This document shows positions 28,866 through 37,085 of a stretch of 64,000 bases of DNA, in pieces. The stretch comes from Strigomonas culicis (lineage: Eukaryota; Euglenozoa; Kinetoplastea; Trypanosomatida; Trypanosomatidae), in the NCBI GenBank assembly GCA_000482145.1, contig AUXH01000002.1, positions 1 through 64,000 of the forward strand, in the 5' to 3' direction. The notes under the pieces were generated by a model. It saw only the letters and a list, made by a program, of their open reading frames with translations. It was not told the DNA's origin and did not search any database. Positions within the stretch are counted from its first letter, which is position 1. The number at the start of each line of letters is the position of its first letter. Position numbers and translations under genes: made by a program.

Positions 28866-30161
28866 CTACTGAATGCGATCCAGGATCTCCTGCACGCCGT
28901 CGAGCGCCGGTGGCGGCAGGTGGAGCAGCGTGTGCACCAAGTAGAGCCGCGCGCAGGCCCACACACGCGTCTGGAGCTGCTGCATCAGCTCGAGCGTCGC
29001 GACGTGGACAAACGACGGAAACGTGCCGATCACCCGCCGCCGCACGTCCTCCATGTCCAAGTCGTCGAGTCGGACGTTTTCCTGCGTGTCCAGCTGCGCG
29101 GCCACGAGGTCGTACACCTCCTTCTCCGTCGGGAGCGTCGCGCCGGCGCGCGTGGCCGTCATGTCGACCACGTAGCGGCCAATGCGGAAGCGCGTGCAGT
29201 TGGCGACGAGGTGCACGCCCGTGCTGCCTGTCCCGATGCCGGCGAGGACAGGGTCCTCCTCCACGAGACCAAGTACTAACTCGGCGTTGAAACAGATGAC
29301 GAGCGCGGGCTCTTGGCGCTCCTTGTCAAATGCTTCGCTCACCTCCACATTCTTCGGCACGTTTGTCTTTTTCTGCTGCGTACGGCGTAGCTTCTCGTCC
29401 GCCACCTGTACCTGCAGATGGATCGCAATCTCGGTGTACAGGTTGATGTCTGTCTGGAAGAAATTGCCACCATAGGTATCGGGGAAAAACAGGAGCTTCG
29501 TCTCGGTCGGGCGCTGCGTGTTAACTAAGAAGGAGTCGCCAAGCTGCAAGACCTCGCCTTCCAGATCACCCCGCAGCCCCCACACGCCCTTGCTCGGAGA
29601 AGCGGATCGCGCCATGGAGCCTTGCACCGAAGGATCTGTCATATTCAACTGCCGTGACACACTGTCGAGTCCCATCTGCAACGGCGACCGGGACACGGCC
29701 CACTTCCCATGCGCATCGCCCCGAATCTTTAAGGCGATGGAACAAACATTCACTATCTTGCATGGGGCGCCACTTTTCACCAGCTCCACGTCCTTGTCCG
29801 ACTTGGACGCGGCTACCATGGCAGGGAACTCGCTCATGTCGACATCGATGCGCAGGAGGTCCCCCTCCAAGCTGCACCACGCGAGCTTACCTATAGCACG
29901 GGGCTCCGGTGGAGCCGTCACACTCCGCGTGGAGATAACATTCTTCATGCCCAGGGGGGACACCGATAGGTCGACGGTGATGGGAAGATTGCCAATCCTG
30001 CTTTCCTTGCAAACCGCGATGAGCCCCCCTTTAGCGCGCACTGTTAGGTTGATGAAGAGAGAGAGCAAGTTGTAGGCTTGCCCATCCCCACTTACATAGT
30101 GACAGGCTACGTTCTGCGAGTTCTTCACCTCGATGCGTGAGGGGTCATCAAAAGCGCTCAT
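28866..30161 (-). CDS. Conserved hypothetical protein
   Basis: Unrecognised 431-residue protein with no membrane segment. The N-terminal half is beta-rich (VACHYVSGDGQAYNLLSLFI, RIGNLPITVDLSVSPLG, IGKLAWCSLEGDLLRIDVD). The middle has a Ser-rich linker (QGSMARSASPSKG). The C-terminal third is helical (LPTEKEVYDLVAAQLDTQEN, DMEDVRRRVIGTFPSFVHVA, LMQQLQTRVWACARLYLVHT). The start is the ATG at 30161 (MSAFDDPSRIEV), after an acceptor ending CTCCATAG. Codon composition matches its neighbours. No function is assigned. Confidence 0.75.
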   Translation of the reverse strand: MSAFDDPSRIEVKNSQNVACHYVSGDGQAYNLLSLFINLTVRAKGGLIAVCKESRIGNLPITVDLSVSPLGMKNVISTRSVTAPPEPRAIGKLAWCSLEGDLLRIDVDMSEFPAMVAASKSDKDVELVKSGAPCKIVNVCSIALKIRGDAHGKWAVSRSPLQMGLDSVSRQLNMTDPSVQGSMARSASPSKGVWGLRGDLEGEVLQLGDSFLVNTQRPTETKLLFFPDTYGGNFFQTDINLYTEIAIHLQVQVADEKLRRTQQKKTNVPKNVEVSEAFDKERQEPALVICFNAELVLGLVEEDPVLAGIGTGSTGVHLVANCTRFRIGRYVVDMTATRAGATLPTEKEVYDLVAAQLDTQENVRLDDLDMEDVRRRVIGTFPSFVHVATLELMQQLQTRVWACARLYLVHTLLHLPPPALDGVQEILDRIQ

Positions 30162-30477
30162 TGCAGTTATGGAGAATCGCAATGCAGAAAGGATTTGCTA
30201 TGGAGAGGGAGTATTCGAAGCACAATCAGTGTTAAACTACCAATTTCTAAAATGTATCTATACGTCTATGTATCTACATACATAGAAATATAGATAGAGG
30301 TATAAAAGAGAGCTGGAAGATTTAGAACAATAGGAAAGGGAAGGAAACTCGTAATTGTGCTATGATGCCTGGGATTCGCAAAAAAAAAAGATGCAAAATG
30401 TAGTGCAAGCGCAGCGCAAAGATAGAGAGTAGTCTCTGGTCATGACTCTTTGACTGTCCATGGTTTCTCAGTACATA
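30162..30477. other. Spacer, 316 bp
   Basis: AT-rich; holds the leader of the 431-residue gene and the 3' UTR of the propeller protein. Nothing else seen. Confidence 0.6.
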
Positions 30478-32094
30478 TTAAGAGGGCAAACTAAACAAGC
30501 GAACGTGTCGTTCGTCTTTGAGACCGCAGGTGGCGATACCCAAACCCGACTGCACAAAGGTAGCCTGATACACTGCATCACCCTCCTGCACATTAAACAA
30601 ATCCGTGACACGCTCCACTTTTGGCTCACTAACATCCTTCACACGGTACACGGTGATGCGCGGCCCGCGGATAAGTCCTATCAGCAACGTCTCGTGGTAG
30701 CTCTTGCCTGCCACGGCGGTGATGAGGCGCACCGGGTTCGCCGCGTCGTAGCCGGCGTAGTCGGCATCCTCAAAGCGGGCCACCACCTCACATGCATTAC
30801 TGCTCTGCAACGAGTCCACGTCGTACACAAGACCCATGCCCAGCTCGTTGAAGCAGATGAAGTAGTGCCGCGTGTTAAAGGAAGGGCTGCCTTTGCGCAC
30901 AATCGCCAGCGCTAAGGCGCGAGTCTTATCCGCGACGGTGTACACGGGCTCGATCGCGACACTCTGGTGCGCCGCGTTGGGCACCAGCTTGGTGAGACGC
31001 GGCTCGTGCAGGAAGGAACCCGCCACGGCGAGCTCGTTGTCTACCTGCGCCCACGAAGCCGCATTTCCAATCTTAAACTTCTGCTTCAAGGAAGTGAGCT
31101 GTCCACCCGAGTACTGGATCAGCTCCACCTCCGCGTTCGTGTCAACGCGGCACACCAGCGTGTCGTGGCCCATCAAGCCCCACGGTGGCAGCAGCGAGAC
31201 GAGGCGGCGGTCGGGCAGCTTGCAGCGCCACGCGCAGCGCATCTCACCCTTTGCGTTGAGGGAGAAGCCGAGCACGGTGTCGCTGTTGCGCTCCGTGACG
31301 ACGAGGAAGTCATCCGCGGGCGCGAAAGCGGCGCTGTAGATCTCGACCCGTCCGTCCTTGTCCAGCCCGAGCGCCTCGCGCACAGCCGCGTCGACTGACT
31401 GGAACCCCTTCGTTTGGAGCTCCTTTCCGCTGTGGGCAAACTGGGCTTGGCTGTCCTGCGGGTACACGTGGCACTTCTTCTTTGTGCGGCACCCGACGAG
31501 GAGAAACTTCTGCGCCGGCGACGCGATCAGGAGGTCCACTTCGGGGAAGCCGCGGAGGACGGAGGAGGGGGCGGTGGTCGCCCCCTGCCGGGCGGCGGGG
31601 CCTTTGGGCTTCGCCTCGCCTTTGGGTGCCTCGCTGAGCGTCCCGGCGCCCTTCATCAGCTCCGTGTACTCCGAGATGGCCCCCGAGATGGCCGCCAGAT
31701 CCTCCATCGGTGAGGCGGACTTCGCTTCCTTCCCGGCCTCCTGCCGCGCCCGCCGCTCATCTCGCTCGTGCTGCGCGTCCTTCTGGTACTGCTTCTGCCC
31801 CTTGCGCATCTGCTCCGACTCCACAATGTCGCGCGGGACGCTGATGCAGAGCCAGCAGCAGCACCGCACCGCGCACGTGCCCAGCATGAGCGCAATGACA
31901 ACCACCGCCGCAAAGAGCGACATGTCGAGCCAGAACTCCTCGGAGCGCATCGACGCCTCTGCAATGAGCACCTCTGCTGCGTCAGAGATGGAGTCCGCCG
32001 CTAGGGCGGTTCGCAGTGTGACGAGCGTCGTGTTGAAAAAGTACTTTCGGGCGAACCCACTGATGTAGGGCCATAGGTACGGGAGAATGAGCAT
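30478..32094 (-). CDS. Membrane-anchored WD40-like beta-propeller protein
   Basis: Protein of 538 residues with a strong membrane helix at about residues 57-82 (DMSLFAAVVVIALMLGTCAV, then CCCWLCI) and an amphipathic N-terminus. A charged coiled-coil linker (residues 95-125, KGQKQYQKDAQHERDERRAR) and an Ala/Pro-rich stretch follow. From about residue 180 to the end the sequence is a repeat-built propeller (DLLIASPAQKFLLVGCRTKK, YSAAFAPADDFLVVTERNSD, ERHVRLFSLPS). The layout, an N-terminal anchor with a cytosolic propeller, resembles ER-bound TBL2 or SEC12-type proteins. Which one, if either, cannot be told without alignment. Start ATG is clear. Confidence 0.78.
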   Translation of the reverse strand: MLILPYLWPYISGFARKYFFNTTLVTLRTALAADSISDAAEVLIAEASMRSEEFWLDMSLFAAVVVIALMLGTCAVRCCCWLCISVPRDIVESEQMRKGQKQYQKDAQHERDERRARQEAGKEAKSASPMEDLAAISGAISEYTELMKGAGTLSEAPKGEAKPKGPAARQGATTAPSSVLRGFPEVDLLIASPAQKFLLVGCRTKKKCHVYPQDSQAQFAHSGKELQTKGFQSVDAAVREALGLDKDGRVEIYSAAFAPADDFLVVTERNSDTVLGFSLNAKGEMRCAWRCKLPDRRLVSLLPPWGLMGHDTLVCRVDTNAEVELIQYSGGQLTSLKQKFKIGNAASWAQVDNELAVAGSFLHEPRLTKLVPNAAHQSVAIEPVYTVADKTRALALAIVRKGSPSFNTRHYFICFNELGMGLVYDVDSLQSSNACEVVARFEDADYAGYDAANPVRLITAVAGKSYHETLLIGLIRGPRITVYRVKDVSEPKVERVTDLFNVQEGDAVYQATFVQSGLGIATCGLKDERHVRLFSLPS

Positions 32095-32397
32095 GGTTAG
32101 CTAGTGATAGTAATAAAACGGTTGCTGTCACAAAACGGTGAAAAGGAAAGACAACGAGGGTGTAGAGAAGGGGGGAGAAACGAGTGCAAAAGTGATGAGC
32201 AATAACAAGTAAGGGATTTCAAAACGACACGCGCACAAACATACGAACGCCAACCCCTTTGCTTGTAGAAATTGCTTATCTCCGAGCAGAGCGGAAACGA
32301 CACAACGTACAGCACCAAGAGAGATGAAGCATGACTCCTTCACACACGCAAAACAGGCAACAAAAACAAAAAGGAGAGGATTGTCTTGTGACAGCCG
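32095..32397. other. Spacer, 303 bp
   Basis: AT-rich with a purine-rich stretch (pyrimidine on the coding strand) around 32140-32180. Nothing else seen. Confidence 0.6.
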
Positions 32398-33540
32398 TCA
32401 TGCACGCTGGCCACAAAAGGGGCAGAAGGATATACAGAGTGACCCGGTGTCCGCCGCTAAAAGGGTCGCGGTCTTGCTGCAGCTTGTGCAGCGAAAGACC
32501 ACCGTCGCCTTGCCAGTCGGCTGCCTGGCCGGATCTCGATGCCCACCGGTCACCGCCCCTTGTTGTGCTAAGGCGGTGTTGTACAGCTGCTTTAGTCTGA
32601 ACTGCGACGGCCGCACGGCGCGGCACGGCGGCGCCAGACGCGGCGGCGGCTGGGACGCCTCACGCGGCTCGTCCGCCGCCTTCCCCGGCGGGCGCTGCTC
32701 CGTTGTGTTTGGTGGAGAGACGGTCCGCACGTCTTGGGCCGAGGGTGTTTCGTCTTGGTCTGAAGCAAGAAGCGAGGTGCCAGCGCTGCTATCCAGGTGC
32801 ACGTTCACGTCGTACGAAGGAGAGCGGGACGCAGAAAGAATACGTGAGACCGATGCCCGCGGCCAGCTCGTGCGGTCGTCCTTGGGGGGCGCGCCGTCGC
32901 CACTGTGGTAGCGCGACAGGCTCTCGTGGAGCTGTTGCCGCAGCTGCACGAGGCGGGGCACGTCCGGCGCCGGCGGGGCGCAAAGCGTCGCCGCCGGCCC
33001 GCTGGGTGGGGTGGTCGTGCACACGGCGTGGGGAGGGGACGAGGATGCAGGCGCGGCGGGCAAAGGGGAGGGTGCGGCGACGATGGGGGAAGCACCGCGC
33101 GCCGACGATGGCTTTGGCACGGAAGGCGCGGGACGAAGAGGGGTGCCTCGATGGCGCACGGCCTTCCCACCACCGCTAGCCGTGGCGCACCGCGTACGAG
33201 ACGGCGGGCGCGACGCGATGGGGCCGGGAGTGGCCTCCTTTTGACGTGTTTCGTTGATCATGCGATTCAGCTCCAGCTGCAGCAGGGACGTCTCCATGGT
33301 TCTCTCTGGAGAGATGGGTCGGCGCAGCGGCTGCGGTCGCGGTGGTGGGGAGCCCACCCCACCGTTCTCCTTATTCACAGACCGCCCTTCGCTTTTATTG
33401 AAACGCACAGGAGAAAAGGTGGAGTAGTAGTTGTCGCGATTTACTCTTTCATTAACTTCATCGCCGTGTGAGAGCTCGGATGTATCCCAGTATTTTACGG
33501 GGGAAGGTGATAGGTCTACAACTATGCATGTTGGTTGCAT
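32398..33540 (-). CDS. Pro/Ser-rich protein with C-terminal zinc ribbon
   Basis: Protein of 380 residues, mostly low-complexity and Pro/Ser/Arg-rich, with several SP and TP sites (for example SPPPRPQPLRRPISPER), so probably disordered and phosphorylated. The last ~35 residues form a compact element FRCTSCSKTATLLAADTG followed by CISFCPFCGQRA. The CxxC...CxxC spacing indicates one zinc ribbon. The N-terminal 15 residues (MQPTCIVVDLSPSPVKYWD) are a conserved-looking short motif. No family is recognised; a scaffold or regulatory protein is likely. The start ATG follows an AT-rich leader. Confidence 0.75.
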   Translation of the reverse strand: MQPTCIVVDLSPSPVKYWDTSELSHGDEVNERVNRDNYYSTFSPVRFNKSEGRSVNKENGGVGSPPPRPQPLRRPISPERTMETSLLQLELNRMINETRQKEATPGPIASRPPSRTRCATASGGGKAVRHRGTPLRPAPSVPKPSSARGASPIVAAPSPLPAAPASSSPPHAVCTTTPPSGPAATLCAPPAPDVPRLVQLRQQLHESLSRYHSGDGAPPKDDRTSWPRASVSRILSASRSPSYDVNVHLDSSAGTSLLASDQDETPSAQDVRTVSPPNTTEQRPPGKAADEPREASQPPPRLAPPCRAVRPSQFRLKQLYNTALAQQGAVTGGHRDPARQPTGKATVVFRCTSCSKTATLLAADTGSLCISFCPFCGQRA

Positions 33541-33927
33541 CTAAACGAAAGGAGGAAAAAATCTAATAATCAGAATGTATAGAAGTGAATCTCTAGAAAA
33601 GGGGAAAAATATCTAATGTCTTCAATATTCATCCAAAATAATAATAATAAAGGGGAGAGCACGCGTAAGACAGCGGAGATGAAAAGGGGAAAGAGACCAG
33701 AACAAGTACACTTTTTTAGTCTGATTGGTTACATGACGCACGTGGATGAACATGGTTTCTTCTTTGACTCGTTCAAAGCAAAGGTGTAATAATAACAAAA
33801 GGAGAAAAATGAGTCTCTTTAGTATTATAGTGTAGTCTATGATGCCTTTGGGACCAGCATATAGGATCGCCAGCATAGTGTTTTTCTATACACGCATTGT
33901 GGATGTTGTCGTTTTCGCATGTCTATG
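33541..33927. other. Spacer, 387 bp
   Basis: AT-rich; presumed leader of the zinc-ribbon gene and 3' UTR of MCM2. No RNA gene recognised. Confidence 0.6.
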
Positions 33928-36762
33928 TTACAGAAGCACGTGCTCGATCTGAAGAGGGGCACGCGTGGCCGGGTTGCGGATGAGTGTATACTCCTTCGTA
34001 AAGGCCTCGCTCTCAAAGTATGCATTGAGTGCCTCCTTGGAGAGGTTCGTCGTGTATCGCTCCAAGTCCGCGACGTCGATGCGCACCCGCGTGGGCTCGA
34101 TGCCGCCCGAGATCTGGCGCTCGAAGTGCCGCACAGACTGGATAGCCACCTTGATCTTGTGCTGGATGAACGGTATGGGCTCCGTCTCCGCGTCGAGGTA
34201 GCGGCGGAAGCGGTTCTCCATGACGCTGCGCATGCTGTACTTCTGCGTCTGGATGAAGCAGCGCAGAAAGAGTGAGATGGCCGCCGTGACGTCCTCGTCG
34301 CGCACAAACTCGCGCAGCTGCAGCCGCGCGTGCGCCTCCGCGAGCCGGATCACGGACTCCATGTGCCGCACGGTGATGGCGATACCGCCGTGCTTGGACT
34401 CCTGCCGCAGCTCCGTGTAGAGGCGCGCGATGGTGTTCTCGTCCACGTTGGCAATGCGGGGGTGGCAGTGGCTCCGCGCGTACAAAATGTACTGCTTGAA
34501 GACCGACTGCGGGAGCGGCTTGTCGCTGTCGGGGTCCAGGTCCTCGAAGCGGGAGCTGTCCTCCTCGCTCTCGCGCAGCTCGCGCAGGCGCGCCTCACAG
34601 GCCTCGCGCTCGCCGTCTGTCTTGGCGCTCTCCAGCGCGTAGCGCAGCCGCGACAGCTCGTCCCGGCGCTCGCGGTCGACCCGCCGCGACTCCTCCTGCG
34701 ATCGCGGGTGGCTGCGGAGGTGCGAGTAGCAGATGAAGGACGCGAGCCGCTCATCCAGCTCCACGTTGACCTCGTCGCGCACAACAAAGAGCAGATCAAA
34801 ACGCGAGAGAATGGGCGTGGTGAGGTTCACGTTGGTGTCGAAGGACGACGACGGGTCGTACCGACCGCCGATCGGGTTCGCGGCCGCGATGATGCAGCAG
34901 CGCGCCGAGAGCGTCGTCACGATACCACCACGGGCGACGGAGATGGTCTGCTGCTCCATCGCCTCGTGGATGGAGGTGCGGTCCTGGTCCGACATCTTGT
35001 CGAACTCGTCGATGAGGCAGCAGCCACGGTCGGCAATCACGAGGGCGCCGCCCTCCAGCACGAAGTCGCCCGTCACGCTGTCCTTGTGCACGGACGCGGT
35101 GAGACCGACGGCGGTGGAGCCGCGGCCTGTCGTGAACACCGTCCGGTCCGCCGTCTTCTCCACGAACTTGAGGAACTGCGACTTGGCGCACCCGGGGTCG
35201 CCGACCAGCAGGCAGTTGATGTCACCGCGGATGCGATGCGACTGGTCGCCGCGCACGTCCTTCGGCACGCCGCCCATCATGGCGAGCAGCAGCCCCAGCT
35301 TGATGTCCTCGCGGCCGTGGATGCTCGGCGCGACGGACCGGATCAGCTTCTTGCGGATGTTCGGGTGCTTGGACAGCTCGACGATGCGGTTCTTCTCGTC
35401 GTCGGGGAGTCGGTACGTGCCGAGCTCCGCGGTGCGCCGTATCACGTTGTTTGCGTGCAGCACCGTCGTGAAGACCGGAAAGCCCTGTCGGCTGTTCAGC
35501 AGCGGGTCGAAGCTGTTGCGGTAGATGCCGGTCACGTCCACCTCCTCGCCGGGCTTGGCGCGGTCGATGAGGTCGTTCGTCAGCACCACCTCCAAGCTGC
35601 GCGGCAGCCGCCCCGGGGGCACCTTGCCGGGCGACTCCTGCAGGACGATGGTCTGGTGGTTGCGGTACTCCGTGAGCACCATGTTCACGCGGAAGGGGCC
35701 CTTGCTGTGGCAGCTGGGGCACATGTTCACCCGCTGCTCCCTGTCGCCGCGCTGGTAGATGGGGCCGATGATGTAGGAGCACCGCACGCAGTCGTACTTG
35801 ACGGCGTGCATCTGCGGGTACACCGGCGAGCGGCGGATCACGACGCCCTCGACCCGCACCAGCACGTTCATGTGCACCTGTCGGAAGTCGCGGATGGGGT
35901 CGCACAAGGGCAAGTCGCCCACGCGGACGAAAATATGCGAGTGCACCTTGCGGTAGTTGGGGTACTGCTTGAAGGTGAAGTAGTTCGCGGCGTCCTCCAG
36001 CAGCTCCAGCATCGCGTCGGGGGCGTCCACGAGCCACAGGGCAAGGACGCTGTCATACACACGGCTGAGGTGGCGATAGCTGAGCTGGAAGCTCATATCG
36101 TTCTCGCGCGTCATGGCGGTCACCTTCGACGCGTACACATTGACGCTTCCCTCCACATAGTTGAGGTAAAAGTTGTAAATGCGGTTCTTCACGACCTGAC
36201 GGGGCAGCTCCTGGGCGAGCCACTCCACGAGCTCGCCCTGCGGCTGCCGCCAGTTGAAGTCGCCGCCGCCCAGCTCGCCGTGCACATAGGCGCGGTCGCT
36301 CGGGTCCTCCATGTAGGCGGTCTCGCCGCCCTCGGCGTCACCCCCCTCGCCGGGCTGGCCCTCCTCCGGCTCCTCCTCGTTCTGCTCCTCGTCGGAGAAG
36401 AAGGACTCGTTGCCGTCGTCCTCCACGTCGCTGAACACGCCAGCCTCCAGTTGGCGCTGCTCCGCCTGAAGCCGCTCCTCCAGCCGCTCCCGATGCTCGA
36501 GCATCGCGTTGACGGCCAACCGCCCGCCCTCGGACAGCTCCGAGGCGGAGCTCTCGCTGTCTGCTATGAAGTCGCCGTCCTCCTCCACCTCGTCCTCGGC
36601 CGCCTCACTCTCTTCATCCGGCTCCAGGTAGTCGCGCATGTAGTTGTCACCAAACAGGTCCTCGCCCTCTTCGTCCGAGCTGGGCACATCGCGGTCGTCG
36701 TCTTGATCAATGTAGTTCTCCTCCTCCTCGCGCGGGCGTTTACTCGTCTTTTTGGGCGGCAT
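33928..36762 (-). CDS. MCM2: DNA replication licensing factor MCM2
   Basis: Subunit of the hexameric MCM2-7 replicative helicase. The 944-residue product has the Mcm2-type N-terminal acidic Ser/Asp/Glu tail (residues 1-160) and the zinc finger CVRC...CPSC (about 324-352). The MCM AAA+ domain follows: Walker A GDPGCAKSQFLKF (about 520), Walker B CCLIDEFDKMSDQDR (about 584), EAMEQQTISVARGGI, and the arginine-finger motif LSRFDLLF (about 654). The C-terminal winged helix is followed by a short tail. The length and the acidic tail separate it from other MCMs. A pyrimidine tract with a TTCCAG acceptor lies 30 nt before the ATG. An inter-motif charged insert (RRVDRERRDELSRLRYALES) lies after the arginine finger. 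Confidence 0.96.
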   Translation of the reverse strand: MPPKKTSKRPREEEENYIDQDDDRDVPSSDEEGEDLFGDNYMRDYLEPDEESEAAEDEVEEDGDFIADSESSASELSEGGRLAVNAMLEHRERLEERLQAEQRQLEAGVFSDVEDDGNESFFSDEEQNEEEPEEGQPGEGGDAEGGETAYMEDPSDRAYVHGELGGGDFNWRQPQGELVEWLAQELPRQVVKNRIYNFYLNYVEGSVNVYASKVTAMTRENDMSFQLSYRHLSRVYDSVLALWLVDAPDAMLELLEDAANYFTFKQYPNYRKVHSHIFVRVGDLPLCDPIRDFRQVHMNVLVRVEGVVIRRSPVYPQMHAVKYDCVRCSYIIGPIYQRGDREQRVNMCPSCHSKGPFRVNMVLTEYRNHQTIVLQESPGKVPPGRLPRSLEVVLTNDLIDRAKPGEEVDVTGIYRNSFDPLLNSRQGFPVFTTVLHANNVIRRTAELGTYRLPDDEKNRIVELSKHPNIRKKLIRSVAPSIHGREDIKLGLLLAMMGGVPKDVRGDQSHRIRGDINCLLVGDPGCAKSQFLKFVEKTADRTVFTTGRGSTAVGLTASVHKDSVTGDFVLEGGALVIADRGCCLIDEFDKMSDQDRTSIHEAMEQQTISVARGGIVTTLSARCCIIAAANPIGGRYDPSSSFDTNVNLTTPILSRFDLLFVVRDEVNVELDERLASFICYSHLRSHPRSQEESRRVDRERRDELSRLRYALESAKTDGEREACEARLRELRESEEDSSRFEDLDPDSDKPLPQSVFKQYILYARSHCHPRIANVDENTIARLYTELRQESKHGGIAITVRHMESVIRLAEAHARLQLREFVRDEDVTAAISLFLRCFIQTQKYSMRSVMENRFRRYLDAETEPIPFIQHKIKVAIQSVRHFERQISGGIEPTRVRIDVADLERYTTNLSKEALNAYFESEAFTKEYTLIRNPATRAPLQIEHVLL

Positions 36763-37085
36763 ACCCTACTATCTATGTGTTTTGCCAATTAACTGGAAGG
36801 AATGCGAACACAAAAGGAGAGAGGGAGAGAGAGAGCAAGAGGAATGAAACGATTGTTATTCAAAGGGACAGGCCACAATTGCACACACACGCACAAAGGC
36901 AGTATATGCACAAAGCAGAAAAAGGTGCAGAGGCACCGTGCGCTGGAAGCGCAGCAATGCATGGAAAAAAAAAACATGCAAAAGAGATATATAGATATAA
37001 AGTAATTTGAGCAGTGGATAGAAAGAGTATTCTTTTCTGAATGTAGTGTAATGGAAAGAAGAACAAAAAAAAAAGGGAAACGAGA
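36763..37085. other. Spacer, 323 bp
   Basis: Contains the MCM2 acceptor and the presumed 3' UTR of the 735-residue gene. Nothing else recognised. Confidence 0.6.
36793..36836 (-). promoter_or_regulatory. Predicted spliced-leader acceptor for MCM2
   Basis: A CT-repeat tract on the minus strand runs into CATTCCTTCCAG (AG at 36793-36794), 30 nt before the MCM2 ATG. Confidence 0.6.
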
